Source: Marinomonas ushuaiensis DSM 15871
GTDB lineage: Bacteria > Pseudomonadota > Gammaproteobacteria > Pseudomonadales > Marinomonadaceae
NCBI RefSeq assembly: GCF_000521805.1
Contig: NZ_JAMB01000002.1
Span: 186,001-250,000, forward strand
DNA length: 64,000 nucleotides
Direction of reading: 5' to 3'
Shown: positions 27,554-37,069 of the stretch, piece by piece
Layout of the letters: each line of letters begins with the position of its first letter
How positions within the stretch are numbered: the first letter of the stretch is position 1
Translations under genes and position numbers: made by a program
Notes under the pieces: generated by a model
What the model was told of the DNA's origin: nothing
The model's input: only the letters and a program-made list of their open reading frames with translations
Databases searched by the model: none

Positions 27554-28147
27554 TTAGAGTGTCTTCCGTCCCTCTAACGCTAACGCCAGAGTGTTTCCAT
27601 CAACGTATTCAAGCTCGCCACCCATAGGAACGCCATGAGCAATACGGCTAACATTGATGTTCAATGTTTTTAATTTTTCAGCAATGTAGTGACAAGTCGC
27701 CTCGCCTTCTACTGTTGAATTCGTGGCAATAATCGCCTCTTCAACATCATTGTGCTGAACCAAGGCTTCCAAACGATCTAAGCCTAATTCTTCTGGGCCA
27801 ATTCCATCAATCGGAGATAAATGCCCCAATAAAACAAAATAGCGACCAGTGAAAGTACCTGCTGATTCAATCGCTACAACGTCTGCTGGTGTTTCTACAA
27901 TACACAAACGCTTTGGATCACGCTCCGGGTCTTGGCAAAGCTGGCACTCTGATTCTTCGGTCAGAGTGCGGCAACTTGAGCAACGCCCGACTTTGTCGAG
28001 CGCTTCACGTAATGCGTTCGCCAATCTATCAGCCCCTTGATTATCACGTTCGAGTAAGTACAAGGCCATTTTTTGAGCCGATCTTGGCCCAACACCTGGC
28101 AAACAACGCAATGATTCCATCAACTCTTTTATTAAGGGACTAAACAA
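27554..28147 (-). CDS. recR: Recombination mediator RecR
   Basis: Works with RecF and RecO to load RecA on gapped DNA. The 197 residues show the N-terminal helix-hairpin-helix ([20 protein letters not shown]), the four-cysteine zinc finger ([16 protein letters not shown]), and the Toprim domain with [13 protein letters not shown] and the [12 protein letters not shown] segment. Nine bases separate its start from the ybaB stop. The dnaX-ybaB-recR order is universal in proteobacteria. Confidence 0.97.
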   Translation of the reverse strand: MFSPLIKELMESLRCLPGVGPRSAQKMALYLLERDNQGADRLANALREALDKVGRCSSCRTLTEESECQLCQDPERDPKRLCIVETPADVVAIESAGTFTGRYFVLLGHLSPIDGIGPEELGLDRLEALVQHNDVEEAIIATNSTVEGEATCHYIAEKLKTLNINVSRIAHGVPMGGELEYVDGNTLALALEGRKTL

Positions 28148-28156
28148 AGCAAACTC

Positions 28157-28483
28157 CTAGAAAGGCATTTTGAAGCCTGGTGGCAAAGACATACCTGCCG
28201 TCGCCGCTTCCATTTTTGCTTTTTGATCAACTTCAATATTACGCACGGCATCGTTTACTGCCGCTGCGATTAGGTCTTCTAGCATTTCTTTATCATCAGC
28301 AAACAAAGAATCATCAATTGAAACACGCTTAACATCGTGACGACCTGTCATGACGATCTTAACAAGGCCTGCACCGGCTTGGCCTTCTACTTCCATATTG
28401 GCAACTTCTTCTTGCGCTTTCTGCATGTTTTCTTGCATCTGTTGCGCTTGGCGCATCATGTTACCCATACCACCTTTAAACAT
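28157..28483 (-). CDS. ybaB: YbaB/EbfC nucleoid-associated protein
   Basis: A small dimeric DNA-binding protein of 108 residues. The ATG at 28483 ([20 protein letters not shown]) is preferred over the upstream TTG at 28498 because GGAGAG lies 8-13 bases before it and the family starts at MF/MKG. The long N-terminal helix, [18 protein letters not shown] and C-terminal LPPGFKMPF are diagnostic. It lies between dnaX and recR. Confidence 0.96.
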   Translation of the reverse strand: MFKGGMGNMMRQAQQMQENMQKAQEEVANMEVEGQAGAGLVKIVMTGRHDVKRVSIDDSLFADDKEMLEDLIAAAVNDAVRNIEVDQKAKMEAATAGMSLPPGFKMPF

Positions 28484-28498
28484 AACTTTGCTCTCCAA

Positions 28499-30730
28499 TT
28501 AAGCTTTAACTTTAACAGTATCATAAACCAATTGTGCGCCCATCGTCGCCGATAAGGCCTGCACAACTGGGTGTGAATTTAAATGTTCAATTGCTACCTG
28601 CAAGGCGTCTGCACGCTTACTGGCGGCAAATTCTTCTGCGGTCACACCGCTAGTGTCTTCCACGGTATCTATTATGAGCGGTACTTCCATATTGAAGAAG
28701 CCACCTAATGCACCTTGAATTTGTTCGTAGCGCATTTGATTCAACATGTGACCATATTCCAAAGGCACCTCTAAACGAATGCCTTGATCGCTCGCATCAA
28801 CCAAACTGGAATTCATTAAAATATTTTGCACTAAGCCAGTCAAAGACAAACGTGGCGCAACCAACCACCAATGTTTCATGGTCAGTTCATTATAATGATT
28901 GAGCTCTGGCATTGGCATGCCTAAAGCGGGCTGAGCAATTGTATCTGGAATTTTTGACAATCGTGTGTCTGGCTCTTTCTCATCTTCTATAACCGGCAAC
29001 GCTTCAGCGTCGGCACTTAATGCGCTTACTAAATCTGCAGCTGGATTAAAAGGATCGATTACGTCCGCTATTGCACGTTCTTCTGCTTCATCTTCATCTT
29101 CATCTTCTTGAGCGTCGTCTGAGAATTCTGATTCAGCAACAACAAAGGGTTTGTGCTCACGAAGTGCTTCTGATGTTTCAACAACTTCTGGCGTCTCAAC
29201 GACCTTTTCGGTCTCAGTGATTTCAGGGGTTTCAACGAATTCCGATGAAGCCGTTTCTGGCTCAACCTTTCTTTCTATTTCAACTGTGTCAAGAGCAGTA
29301 ATGTCAGGATCAATAGAGTCAACTGGAATATCATCTTCACCAGACAACTCAACGTCAGTATCGGTTGAGTCATTCGCTGTTATTTCAGGTTCAATACTAA
29401 CGTCAGGATCAGCATTATTTATTGACGGATCATCTTCCCAGGGCGGACGCTCTTGAGAAGACAAATATTTGGACTCTGCCTCTTGTGTTTTTTCAGGCGT
29501 TTTTTCAGGCGTTTTTTTAGGTGTTTCTTCTGAATTAGCTTCTTTCTTTTCTTCTACCTGATCAGAGATTGGTGTTTTTTTTTCCGTTACTTCCTGTGGA
29601 GCAGTGACAACAGGTGGAACATCATGACTCACAACCATTGGCGGAGTAGGACGAAATGCAATCAGTCTTAACATCAGCATTTCAAAACCAGCACGAGCAG
29701 AATGCGCAAGGTGAAGGTCTCGACGCCCTATCAACAAATTCTGATACATGACTTGAATTTCTTCTGAACTCACACTCGCAGCAATACCTTGTATACGAGC
29801 CAAATCACCAAGCTGATCAAGTAATGCACCTGACACTTGCTGCTCGATAGCAACACGATGCAGGCATTCTAGTAAGCTGCCGCAGATAGCGGTGAAATCC
29901 GGCTGATAATCAGCAAGTCCTGAGATGCGAGACAATACATCGGCGGCATTTTTGGACACGACACTTTCTAATAAATCCAAAACTTGGGCTTGATTAACCA
30001 AACCCAACATGGCGGTCACACCAGATTCAGAAATCGTACCATTACCAAACGCAATCGCCTGATCCGTTAAACTCAAGGCATCACGCATACTGCCATTGGC
30101 AGCTTGGCCAATTTGCCAAAGGGCTGGTTGATCAAAATTAATTTGTTCAGATTTCAATACAGTTTGTAGATAATCCACTACGCGCTGCGGGGACATATTT
30201 TTCAAATTGAACTGCAAACAACGAGACAGAATAGTCACTGGGAGTTTTTGAGGATCAGTTGTTGCCAATAAGAATTTAACGTGTGCTGGCGGCTCTTCAA
30301 GGGTTTTCAATAACGCGTTGAAAGAGTGTGTCGACAACATGTGCACTTCATCTATCAAGTAGACTTTAAAGCGACCACGAGTCGGTGCGTATTGAACGTT
30401 TTCCAGCAGCTCACGAGTGTCTTCAACTTTGGTTCGTGACGCGGCATCGACTTCAATCAAGTCAACAAAGCGACCTTCAACAATTTCTCGACAGCTATCG
30501 CACGTTCCACAAGGTTCAGGAGAAATACCATTCGTTTCACAGTTTAGACATTTCGCAAAAATACGCGCTATGGTGGTTTTACCCACACCGCGAGTTCCGG
30601 TAAATAGATAGGCATGATGTAAACGCTGTTGGCGCAGAGCATTAACCAACGCTTGAAGTACATGATCTTGCCCAGCCATTTCAAGGAAAGTCTGCGGGCG
30701 CCATTTACGTGCTAAAACTTGATAACTCAT
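28499..30730 (-). CDS. dnaX: DNA polymerase III subunits tau/gamma
   Basis: The clamp-loader ATPase that also ties the polymerases and helicase together. The 743 residues have the AAA+ part (residues 1 to about 365) with Walker A GTRGVGKTT, the zinc module CLNCETNGISPEPCGTCDSC, Walker B-like VYLIDEVHML, and sensor 1 LLATTDPQKLP. A long Pro/Lys/Glu/Asp-rich linker (about 370-600) includes a KTPE repeat. The C-terminal tau-specific domain follows. Codons 383-386 contain a run of nine A (29575-29583). Slippage in either direction would reach a stop within a few codons and leave a product of about 390 residues, the size expected for gamma. Head of the dnaX-ybaB-recR-rnd unit. Confidence 0.97.
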   Translation of the reverse strand: MSYQVLARKWRPQTFLEMAGQDHVLQALVNALRQQRLHHAYLFTGTRGVGKTTIARIFAKCLNCETNGISPEPCGTCDSCREIVEGRFVDLIEVDAASRTKVEDTRELLENVQYAPTRGRFKVYLIDEVHMLSTHSFNALLKTLEEPPAHVKFLLATTDPQKLPVTILSRCLQFNLKNMSPQRVVDYLQTVLKSEQINFDQPALWQIGQAANGSMRDALSLTDQAIAFGNGTISESGVTAMLGLVNQAQVLDLLESVVSKNAADVLSRISGLADYQPDFTAICGSLLECLHRVAIEQQVSGALLDQLGDLARIQGIAASVSSEEIQVMYQNLLIGRRDLHLAHSARAGFEMLMLRLIAFRPTPPMVVSHDVPPVVTAPQEVTEKKTPISDQVEEKKEANSEETPKKTPEKTPEKTQEAESKYLSSQERPPWEDDPSINNADPDVSIEPEITANDSTDTDVELSGEDDIPVDSIDPDITALDTVEIERKVEPETASSEFVETPEITETEKVVETPEVVETSEALREHKPFVVAESEFSDDAQEDEDEDEAEERAIADVIDPFNPAADLVSALSADAEALPVIEDEKEPDTRLSKIPDTIAQPALGMPMPELNHYNELTMKHWWLVAPRLSLTGLVQNILMNSSLVDASDQGIRLEVPLEYGHMLNQMRYEQIQGALGGFFNMEVPLIIDTVEDTSGVTAEEFAASKRADALQVAIEHLNSHPVVQALSATMGAQLVYDTVKVKA

Positions 30731-30945
30731 GATGGATACTGGCTGATAAAAAGCGATTTTTTATTGTACGGTAGTCGGAGCAATTTCGAAACCACTCTTC
30801 GCGTACTGGATGGTAGGTATTCAGATAAATAACAAAAAACTTCGCCATAAAGATCAATAGCTTGGATTTACAGAAGCATTTCGCTCGACAAAGCCGAACG
30901 AAATACTTTTTAAACAGAGAAAGTACTAGTTTGTTTTTGCTTTAT

Positions 30946-31950
30946 TTAGTTACTTTCACTTACGTTACTTTCACGAACTTGCCGTTGGCGTTCTTTTTCT
31001 AGTGCTTTTTCTACACGGTGTTTTTCAACTGCATCAGAGACTTCCGCACCGATATGCTCTTCACCACGAGAACGAGCCAATTGAACTTGACGTTCACGCT
31101 CTACAAAGCGCTTGCGTTGTTCATCGGTGAACTTGTCTGCACAATGCACACAGCTTACACCTTGGATGTAACGCTCGTCTTGCTTCTCTTCTTCTGTAAT
31201 AGGCATACGACAAGCATGACATTGGTCGTATTCGCCTTTTTCTAAGTCATGATTCACAGACACACGATTATCAAAAACAAAACACTCACCTTCCCACATG
31301 GTTTCTTCTTTTGGTACTTCTTCTAAGTACTTCAAGATGCCGCCTTCAAGGTGATAAACTTCCTCAAAGCCTTGTTCTAGCATATAAGCGGTGGATTTTT
31401 CGCAACGAATACCGCCAGTACAAAACATGGCCACTTTCTTTTGCTTTTCTGGGTTCATGTTTTCTTTTACATACGCTGGGAATTCACGGAAGGTATCGGT
31501 CTTTGGATTGACTGCATTTTTGAACGTACCAATTTGCACTTCATAATCATTACGAGTATCAACCAATACAACGTCTGGATCAGAGATCAAATCATTCCAA
31601 TCTTGTGGTTTGACGTAAGTTCCAACCACACGTTTTGGGTCGATGCCTTCAATCCCCATAGTGACAATTTCTTTTTTCAATTTTACTTTTGTGCGGTAGA
31701 AAGGCATGTCTTCGTCGTATGACTCTTTGGTCACAATATTGTCCAAACCTGGCAGCTTTGAGAGCCAAGCCAACATTACATCAATCCCTTCACGGGAACC
31801 TGCAACGGTTCCGTTAATCCCTTCACTTGCTAATAACAAGGTGCCACGAATTCCATTATCTTCTAATGTTTTCTGAAGTGGTTCACGGATGGATTCAAAA
31901 TGAGGAAGTTCAACAAATTTATAAAGGGCACAAACAACAACTTTAGACAC
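30946..31950 (-). CDS. trhO: tRNA uridine(34) hydroxylase TrhO (rhodanese-like)
   Basis: Oxygen-dependent hydroxylation of uridine 34 in certain tRNAs, the first step to 5-carboxymethoxyuridine derivatives (E. coli YceA). The 334 residues have the N-terminal acylphosphatase-like domain with [15 protein letters not shown], the rhodanese domain with active-site loop [10 protein letters not shown], and a C-terminal cysteine region (CHACRMP, CVHC). A charged helical tail follows. Monocistronic; a 215-bp gap separates it from dnaX, where I looked for the 4.5S RNA and did not find it. Confidence 0.95.
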   Translation of the reverse strand: MSKVVVCALYKFVELPHFESIREPLQKTLEDNGIRGTLLLASEGINGTVAGSREGIDVMLAWLSKLPGLDNIVTKESYDEDMPFYRTKVKLKKEIVTMGIEGIDPKRVVGTYVKPQDWNDLISDPDVVLVDTRNDYEVQIGTFKNAVNPKTDTFREFPAYVKENMNPEKQKKVAMFCTGGIRCEKSTAYMLEQGFEEVYHLEGGILKYLEEVPKEETMWEGECFVFDNRVSVNHDLEKGEYDQCHACRMPITEEEKQDERYIQGVSCVHCADKFTDEQRKRFVERERQVQLARSRGEEHIGAEVSDAVEKHRVEKALEKERQRQVRESNVSESN

Positions 31951-32093
31951 ACGTAATCTCCTATGCGATCTGGAACGTAAAACCAGAGCAATTAAACAAG
32001 GCGCGCATTATAGAGATTTATCAGACATTTTTCGAGTTTGTTTTAGTAGAAAAAACCACCTAAATCACAGTATCAAAAACAAATACCTCTAAA

Positions 32094-32786
32094 CTATTGA
32101 TCTGGATCAAGCGTTTTTCCTGTGGTGTTATTTACTCGAAACCAACCCGCCACACTGTGTCGAGTCTTTTTTGCCACAAGTACTTCATGATAAAAACACT
32201 CGCTCAAGAAAATAGCCAATCGCCCTTTAATCGGCGAATAACGCCCCACTTCTATTTCGGGGTTATGTTCATCATAAATAACCAACTCACCACCATCTCC
32301 GTATTCCCAGCTCTCATTTAAATATAAAACGGTGGAGAGGATACGGTTACTTTCTCCTTTAAAAGCGTCAATGTGCTTTTCATAAAATGCGCCTTTTTCG
32401 TAACGTGCGAAATGCGCTTCATAATCAAACAAACCTAAAAATAAACGACGATTCAATGCCACTCGTAGCGTTTCCATCATTTTTAAAAAGTCTTTTTTAA
32501 TTGGTTTGTCAGGATCAATCCATTGAATGTAATCGCGACGCGCGTCAAGCACCACTTGGTGATCTTGCTTTCTTCCGACACCGGCTTGTAGCATGTAGGC
32601 GTTTTGAATATTTTCTACCTCATCCATTAACGCTTGAGTAAAATCAGCTGAGAAAAAATCATCCTGAACGCTCCAACCTTTAGTTTGTAAATCCATCAAT
32701 AGGTTCGAAAAAGGCTCTTCTCGGGTAAAGGTGGGAATGGAATTTTCAATATAAGGATTTTTTGTTAACCAAGCGTCGAAAGACAT
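32094..32786 (-). CDS. 2-oxoglutarate/Fe(II) oxygenase, prolyl-hydroxylase type
   Basis: The 230 residues start at the ATG at 32786 (MSFDAWLTKNPYIENS). The upstream start at 32858 would leave only 18 bp to the divergent radD gene and adds an untypical segment. The double-stranded beta-helix core shows iron ligands HID in FYEKHIDAFKG and the distal His in CFYHEVLVA. The 2-oxoglutarate-binding Arg lies in RHSVAGWFR. STVLYLNESWEYGDGGELVIY is the typical P4H strand. It probably hydroxylates a protein proline or a similar target; the substrate is unknown. The about 90-bp gap to radD must hold both promoters. Confidence 0.85.
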   Translation of the reverse strand: MSFDAWLTKNPYIENSIPTFTREEPFSNLLMDLQTKGWSVQDDFFSADFTQALMDEVENIQNAYMLQAGVGRKQDHQVVLDARRDYIQWIDPDKPIKKDFLKMMETLRVALNRRLFLGLFDYEAHFARYEKGAFYEKHIDAFKGESNRILSTVLYLNESWEYGDGGELVIYDEHNPEIEVGRYSPIKGRLAIFLSECFYHEVLVAKKTRHSVAGWFRVNNTTGKTLDPDQ

Positions 32787-32876
32787 AGATAGATTAATCA
32801 CTTTTAAAAGGGCAAAATCACCAAGGTCGTTATAGTACTGTAGCCACTCACCTAACACACCAAGAATTCAATACTT

Positions 32877-34634
32877 ATGATCCAGCCTTTTATATTACGA
32901 GACTATCAAAGCCAAGCCGTTGAGGCGTCGCTTACTCATTTTCGTAACAGCGATGACCCTGCTGTGATTGTTTTGCCGACTGGCGCAGGTAAAAGCCTTG
33001 TTATTGCTGAGTTAAGCCGGTTAGCAAAAGGTCGTGTCATTTGCCTTGCTCATGTAAAAGAACTCGTCGAACAAAACCATGCTAAGTTTCTTGCGACTGG
33101 GTCATCTGCTGGTATTTTTTCTGCGGGTTTAAGTCAGAAAGACAGCTCAGAAAAAACCACTTTCGCCAGCATTCAATCCATTGCGGCAAACCTAGATGTT
33201 TTCCAAGAAGCCGTAAGCTTAATCATCATTGATGAATGCCATCGTGTCGGTATGGAAGACAGCGGGCAATACAATAAAACATTGGCGCATTTTCGAGCTC
33301 TGAACCCTAAAGTAAAAATCCTCGGCCTAACAGCCACGCCTTATCGCTTAGGCAGTGGCTGGATCTATCAAAACCATTATCATGGTTACACACGTCAATG
33401 CACCAACAACCTTTTCAAAAAGTGTATTTTTGAATTACCACTTCAACACATGGTAAAAAACGGCTATTTGACGCCTCCTATTCATTACGATGCTGCGATT
33501 GCCCATTATGATTTCAGTCTATTAACCGAGAGCTTAGACGGTGAACAAAACACAGACGACATCGCTTTAAATGAGCTCATTCATAAATATCCGCGCGCCA
33601 CGAAAGCCGTCACCGAGCAAATCATGCAGCTCAGCCAAGCACGTCAAGGCGTAATGATCTTTGCCGCAACGATAGATCACGCCAAGGAAATCGCCAGTTA
33701 TTTGCCCGTTAATGAAACAGCTCTTATTACGGGAAAAACAAAACTCAAACAACGAGACGCTTTAATCGATGCATTCAAAGCCAAAGAAATTAAATACCTT
33801 GTTAACGTTTCCGTTTTAACCACAGGGTTTGATGCCCCTCATGTGGATGTGATTGCGATTTTACGACCGACTCAATCTATTAGTTTGTTTCAACAAATTG
33901 TAGGTCGAGGTTTAAGGCTAAGCCCAGAAAAGAAAGACTGCTTGGTATTGGATTACACAAATAACGGTTACAACATATTCCAACCAGAAATAGGCGAAAA
34001 AAAACCAACACAAGACTCTGTTGCCGTTCAGGTTCATTGTCCTGAGTGTGATTTTGCCAATACGTTTTGGGGAAGAAAAGACGCTGAAGGAAACATTCTT
34101 GAACATTTTGGCCGTCGTTGCCACGGTTTAGTCGACTCTCACGAAGGCGAAGTTCAATGTTCTTATCGCTTTCGCTTCAAACGTTGCCCTGTTTGTAACG
34201 AGGAAAACGACATCGCCGCCCGACAATGCCAACATTGCGCAGAAAAACTTATCGACCCTGATGACTTGTTAAGAAGCGCCTTAAACCTAAAAAACAACAA
34301 GGTATTACGCTGCTCCGACATCACACCAGAAATAATTTGGAAAGACAAAAGCCTGAAAATTACTTATCACGATGAAGATGGCTTAACGCTATCTGAAACC
34401 TTTCGATTCAATTACAAAAAATCACGACAGTCTTTTAATGATTTGTTTGGTAGAAGAGTGGTAAATGGCAGTCAATCCATTCAATTTGACACATTAGAAG
34501 AAGTGGAGAAGTTTCTACCTTATCTCCCCACACCAGACTTCGTTATCGCTAAAAAGCAAAAACAACACTGGCAAGTTACAGAAAGATTATTTGATTACCA
34601 AGGACCTTACAGAAAGGCAAACGAGCTTCAATAA
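32877..34634 (+). CDS. radD: RadD-like DNA repair helicase (YejH)
   Basis: A superfamily 2 ATPase involved in repair of radiation damage and in RecA-linked recombination in E. coli. The 585 residues match E. coli RadD along the whole length: Walker A LPTGAGKSLVIAELSRLA, LAHVKELVEQNHAKF, the DECH-type box IIIDECHRVG, LGLTATPYRLGSGWIYQ, VLTTGFDAPHVDVIAILRP and QQIVGRGLRL. A C-terminal cysteine-rich module includes CPVCNEENDIAARQCQHC. Divergent from the 2-oxoglutarate oxygenase gene. Confidence 0.95.
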   Translation: MIQPFILRDYQSQAVEASLTHFRNSDDPAVIVLPTGAGKSLVIAELSRLAKGRVICLAHVKELVEQNHAKFLATGSSAGIFSAGLSQKDSSEKTTFASIQSIAANLDVFQEAVSLIIIDECHRVGMEDSGQYNKTLAHFRALNPKVKILGLTATPYRLGSGWIYQNHYHGYTRQCTNNLFKKCIFELPLQHMVKNGYLTPPIHYDAAIAHYDFSLLTESLDGEQNTDDIALNELIHKYPRATKAVTEQIMQLSQARQGVMIFAATIDHAKEIASYLPVNETALITGKTKLKQRDALIDAFKAKEIKYLVNVSVLTTGFDAPHVDVIAILRPTQSISLFQQIVGRGLRLSPEKKDCLVLDYTNNGYNIFQPEIGEKKPTQDSVAVQVHCPECDFANTFWGRKDAEGNILEHFGRRCHGLVDSHEGEVQCSYRFRFKRCPVCNEENDIAARQCQHCAEKLIDPDDLLRSALNLKNNKVLRCSDITPEIIWKDKSLKITYHDEDGLTLSETFRFNYKKSRQSFNDLFGRRVVNGSQSIQFDTLEEVEKFLPYLPTPDFVIAKKQKQHWQVTERLFDYQGPYRKANELQ

Positions 34635-34637
34635 AAG

Positions 34638-35216
34638 CTACTTTATTGCATTTTTATAAGACGCTTCAAAAGGTAGATTTAGACGTTTTAAGTGGTTTAT
34701 AGATTCGTCGCCCAAAACACCTTTAGGGACGCCATTCAGCAATACAAACCAGTAATTAGCAATCATGTTATCAGTAAAGATACCGGCTGCTTTTTCGTCT
34801 ATACCAACTTGCCTAAAACGTTTCTTAATGCCTTCTGAAATCACCGCCATTTGCTTAGTATGAAAGCCACCGTTAGCCAAGCTATCCAATAAAACCTGTC
34901 GTGTAAATTCAGCGTAAGCGTCATAAAATTCGAACAGCATTTGAGCCGTTTGCAGTAAATAATCAATGGGAGAGGTACAAGCCTTTTGCGCTAAGGCTGC
35001 CGCACGTAAAGACACATCCATTTCATCAAAAAAGATGTCTTTTACTAAAGAGAGTTTATCTGGAAAATGAACGAACAATGTCCCAACAGCAATACCAGCC
35101 TGATCACTTAAATAACGGGTGCTAGTTGCTTCTATGCCTTGTGACAAAAAAGCTTGCTTAGCAATCGTTTTAATTTTTGACCGTGTATTGGCTTTTTGTT
35201 GCTGACGAAGACTCAC
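34638..35216 (-). CDS. TetR-family transcriptional regulator
   Basis: A 192-residue repressor with the N-terminal TetR helix-turn-helix (IKTIAKQAFLSQGIEATSTR, then AGIAVGTLFVHFPDKLSLV). The ligand-binding C-terminal domain is unremarkable. Convergent with radD: the stops are 3 bp apart. The likely target is not obvious, because the neighbouring DUF1499 gene on the same strand is separated by 101 bp and housekeeping genes lie beyond. Confidence 0.9.
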   Translation of the reverse strand: MSLRQQQKANTRSKIKTIAKQAFLSQGIEATSTRYLSDQAGIAVGTLFVHFPDKLSLVKDIFFDEMDVSLRAAALAQKACTSPIDYLLQTAQMLFEFYDAYAEFTRQVLLDSLANGGFHTKQMAVISEGIKKRFRQVGIDEKAAGIFTDNMIANYWFVLLNGVPKGVLGDESINHLKRLNLPFEASYKNAIK

Positions 35217-35317
35217 CTTAACACTCCCTTAAATAATATATTTACAGAGTCTAGCCTGTCTTTTTTCGAAAGACGAGCGTTTTCAATGGCGAGCATTTTT
35301 AAATACTAAAGAGAATA

Positions 35318-36082
35318 TTAACGAGCAGAATTAACCTTAGGCATGGTAGAGCGAACCAACGACTTAGATAAATCTGTCATAAAAGCTTCAACGCGTTCAG
35401 CATTCAAACCATAATCGCCACTGCCAATCCTTGAACAAGAGCGCATATCTATTCGAACAGTATCCTCATCCACCTTCATGACTCGAATAATAACATCGTC
35501 ACGGAAGCCAAAAATAGGCGTTCTAGCGGTAGCTTCTAAAAGACCCGCTTGAGAGTATTTAGCAACAACCTCCCATCCGCGCTGCTCAACCAATGCGCTA
35601 ACAGTTTTATATACATCGTCTTTCTTCAACTTAGTGAAAATAGGCTTAATATCTTGATAATGCTCATGCTGAATAGGAGCATTATCATAATCATAAGCAA
35701 GGTCATTTTCATTATACATACGAATAAAGTTTACATTTAAAAACGCTGGCGGCATTTCTGTGTCGGTTGTCACATCATTAATTCTAGGCAATCCTGCTTT
35801 TTGAATATAAAAAGCAATCCACATCGAACTGTAAACAACAGAAACAGTTAAAACCAAAATAAAGAAACGCTGACTCGCAATATTTCGCTCTTTACGACAA
35901 ATACCTAAAGATAAAATAGCAAGAACAGACAAAATCAAAGAAGCAAAGACACTTTTTCGTAATATAGAGAAACCTGTTAAAGGCTCAAAAATACCAACTC
36001 GAACACCAGCAATAGAGATAAAAGCTACGCACCCTACTAACATAAGGAGAACGTATAACACTGGAGAGATATAACGACTCAT
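35318..36082 (-). CDS. DUF1499 membrane protein
   Basis: The ATG at 36082 (MSRYISPVLYVLLMLVG) is preferred over the TTG at 36100. The 254-residue protein has about three N-terminal membrane segments in its first 110 residues. A soluble DUF1499 domain follows, recognised by the early ARTPIFGFRDDVIIRV and the ending VRIDMRSCSRIGSGDYGLNA. Members of this family are uncharacterised. The cysteine in RSCSR is unusual where the family normally has RSxSR. No partner gene is evident. Confidence 0.82.
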   Translation of the reverse strand: MSRYISPVLYVLLMLVGCVAFISIAGVRVGIFEPLTGFSILRKSVFASLILSVLAILSLGICRKERNIASQRFFILVLTVSVVYSSMWIAFYIQKAGLPRINDVTTDTEMPPAFLNVNFIRMYNENDLAYDYDNAPIQHEHYQDIKPIFTKLKKDDVYKTVSALVEQRGWEVVAKYSQAGLLEATARTPIFGFRDDVIIRVMKVDEDTVRIDMRSCSRIGSGDYGLNAERVEAFMTDLSKSLVRSTMPKVNSAR

Positions 36083-36329
36083 AGACAACTCATAGTACAA
36101 AAAAGAATAAAAGACACAATATCGTGACTAGATGGCAACGAACAGAAACAATAAGCCGATTTCAACTCATTCCTTTATATTTGCATATTTACCCCAAATC
36201 AATCCGCAATACATTCAAGATAGAACGCATAAAGAGTTAATGATTCTAAATATTTAGCCATTATTAAGATGTTATTTCATAACGCAAAGCAGGATAATAA
36301 TTACATTCAAAAAATAGAACACAGAAGCT

Positions 36330-37037
36330 ATGAAACTGACATCGAGAAAACATTGCGTAGATACTCTCCGCGAGCAATGCAAATTGCAATCTATGAGGCC
36401 GTTTATCGCAAGAGGTTCCAATGCCATTCGATGCTCACATTGTTTGATGGCGGAGTTTGCGTGTTTTTGTCATCTAAGGGAAAGCAATGATTCTCCGATT
36501 AATTTCATTTTGCTTTTCCATCGAAATGAAATACACAAGCCAACCAATAGCGGCCGACTCATTGCGGATCTCTTTCCTGACGATACTCAAGCTTATCTTT
36601 GGAGCAGAACAGAGCCACAACAAGACCTGCTCGATCATCTCAAAAGCCAGCAGGGAACTTGCACCCTATTATTTCCTCATACAGAAACCGCCCAAGCACA
36701 AAATAGGCAACCACGAACAGAGTTTGCTGACGTCTACGGCAATAATAAAAAACATACCTTTATTATTTTGGACGGAACATGGAAACAGGCAAGCAAGATG
36801 TTTCATCAAAGTGAATGGCTGAAAGACATACCTCATTTTGAAATAAACAGTGAGGCACAGCGTTCATTTTTGGTTCGCCATTCTCATCATAAAATGCAGT
36901 TTGCAACTGCAGAAGTGACTGCAATGCTACTTGATTCATTAGGTCATAACATCGCAAGCCAAAAGCTATTCAATTATTATCAGGCTTTTAATGAGCACTG
37001 CCTCGCGAGTCGAAAACGAGGCAGCAAAACCGATTAA
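36330..37037 (+). CDS. tapT: tRNA-uridine aminocarboxypropyltransferase, DTW domain (TapT-like)
   Basis: Adds the 3-amino-3-carboxypropyl group of SAM to uridine 47 of tRNA to form acp3U. The 235 residues match E. coli TapT (YfiP): RPFIARGSNAIRCSHCLMAE with the zinc-type cysteines, KPTNSGRLIADLFPD, LWSRTEPQQDLL, the catalytic DTW-type motif LDGTWKQASKMF, and FATAEVTAMLLD. The N-terminal 20 residues before the conserved RPF segment are uncertain; the first ATG at 36330 is used. Divergent from DUF1499 and convergent to the threonine aldolase. Confidence 0.92.
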   Translation: MKLTSRKHCVDTLREQCKLQSMRPFIARGSNAIRCSHCLMAEFACFCHLRESNDSPINFILLFHRNEIHKPTNSGRLIADLFPDDTQAYLWSRTEPQQDLLDHLKSQQGTCTLLFPHTETAQAQNRQPRTEFADVYGNNKKHTFIILDGTWKQASKMFHQSEWLKDIPHFEINSEAQRSFLVRHSHHKMQFATAEVTAMLLDSLGHNIASQKLFNYYQAFNEHCLASRKRGSKTD

Positions 37038-37069
37038 ATTTGTAAAATAAGACAGACTAAAATTCGTGA

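Noticed and set aside
30731..30945. 4.5S (SRP) RNA gene upstream of dnaX
   Set aside because: The conserved GGAAGG/AGCAGCC-type core was not found on either strand.
36269..36490. 73-residue frame overlapping the tapT start
   Set aside because: Different frame from tapT, whose family resemblance is strong; the short frame has no domain.
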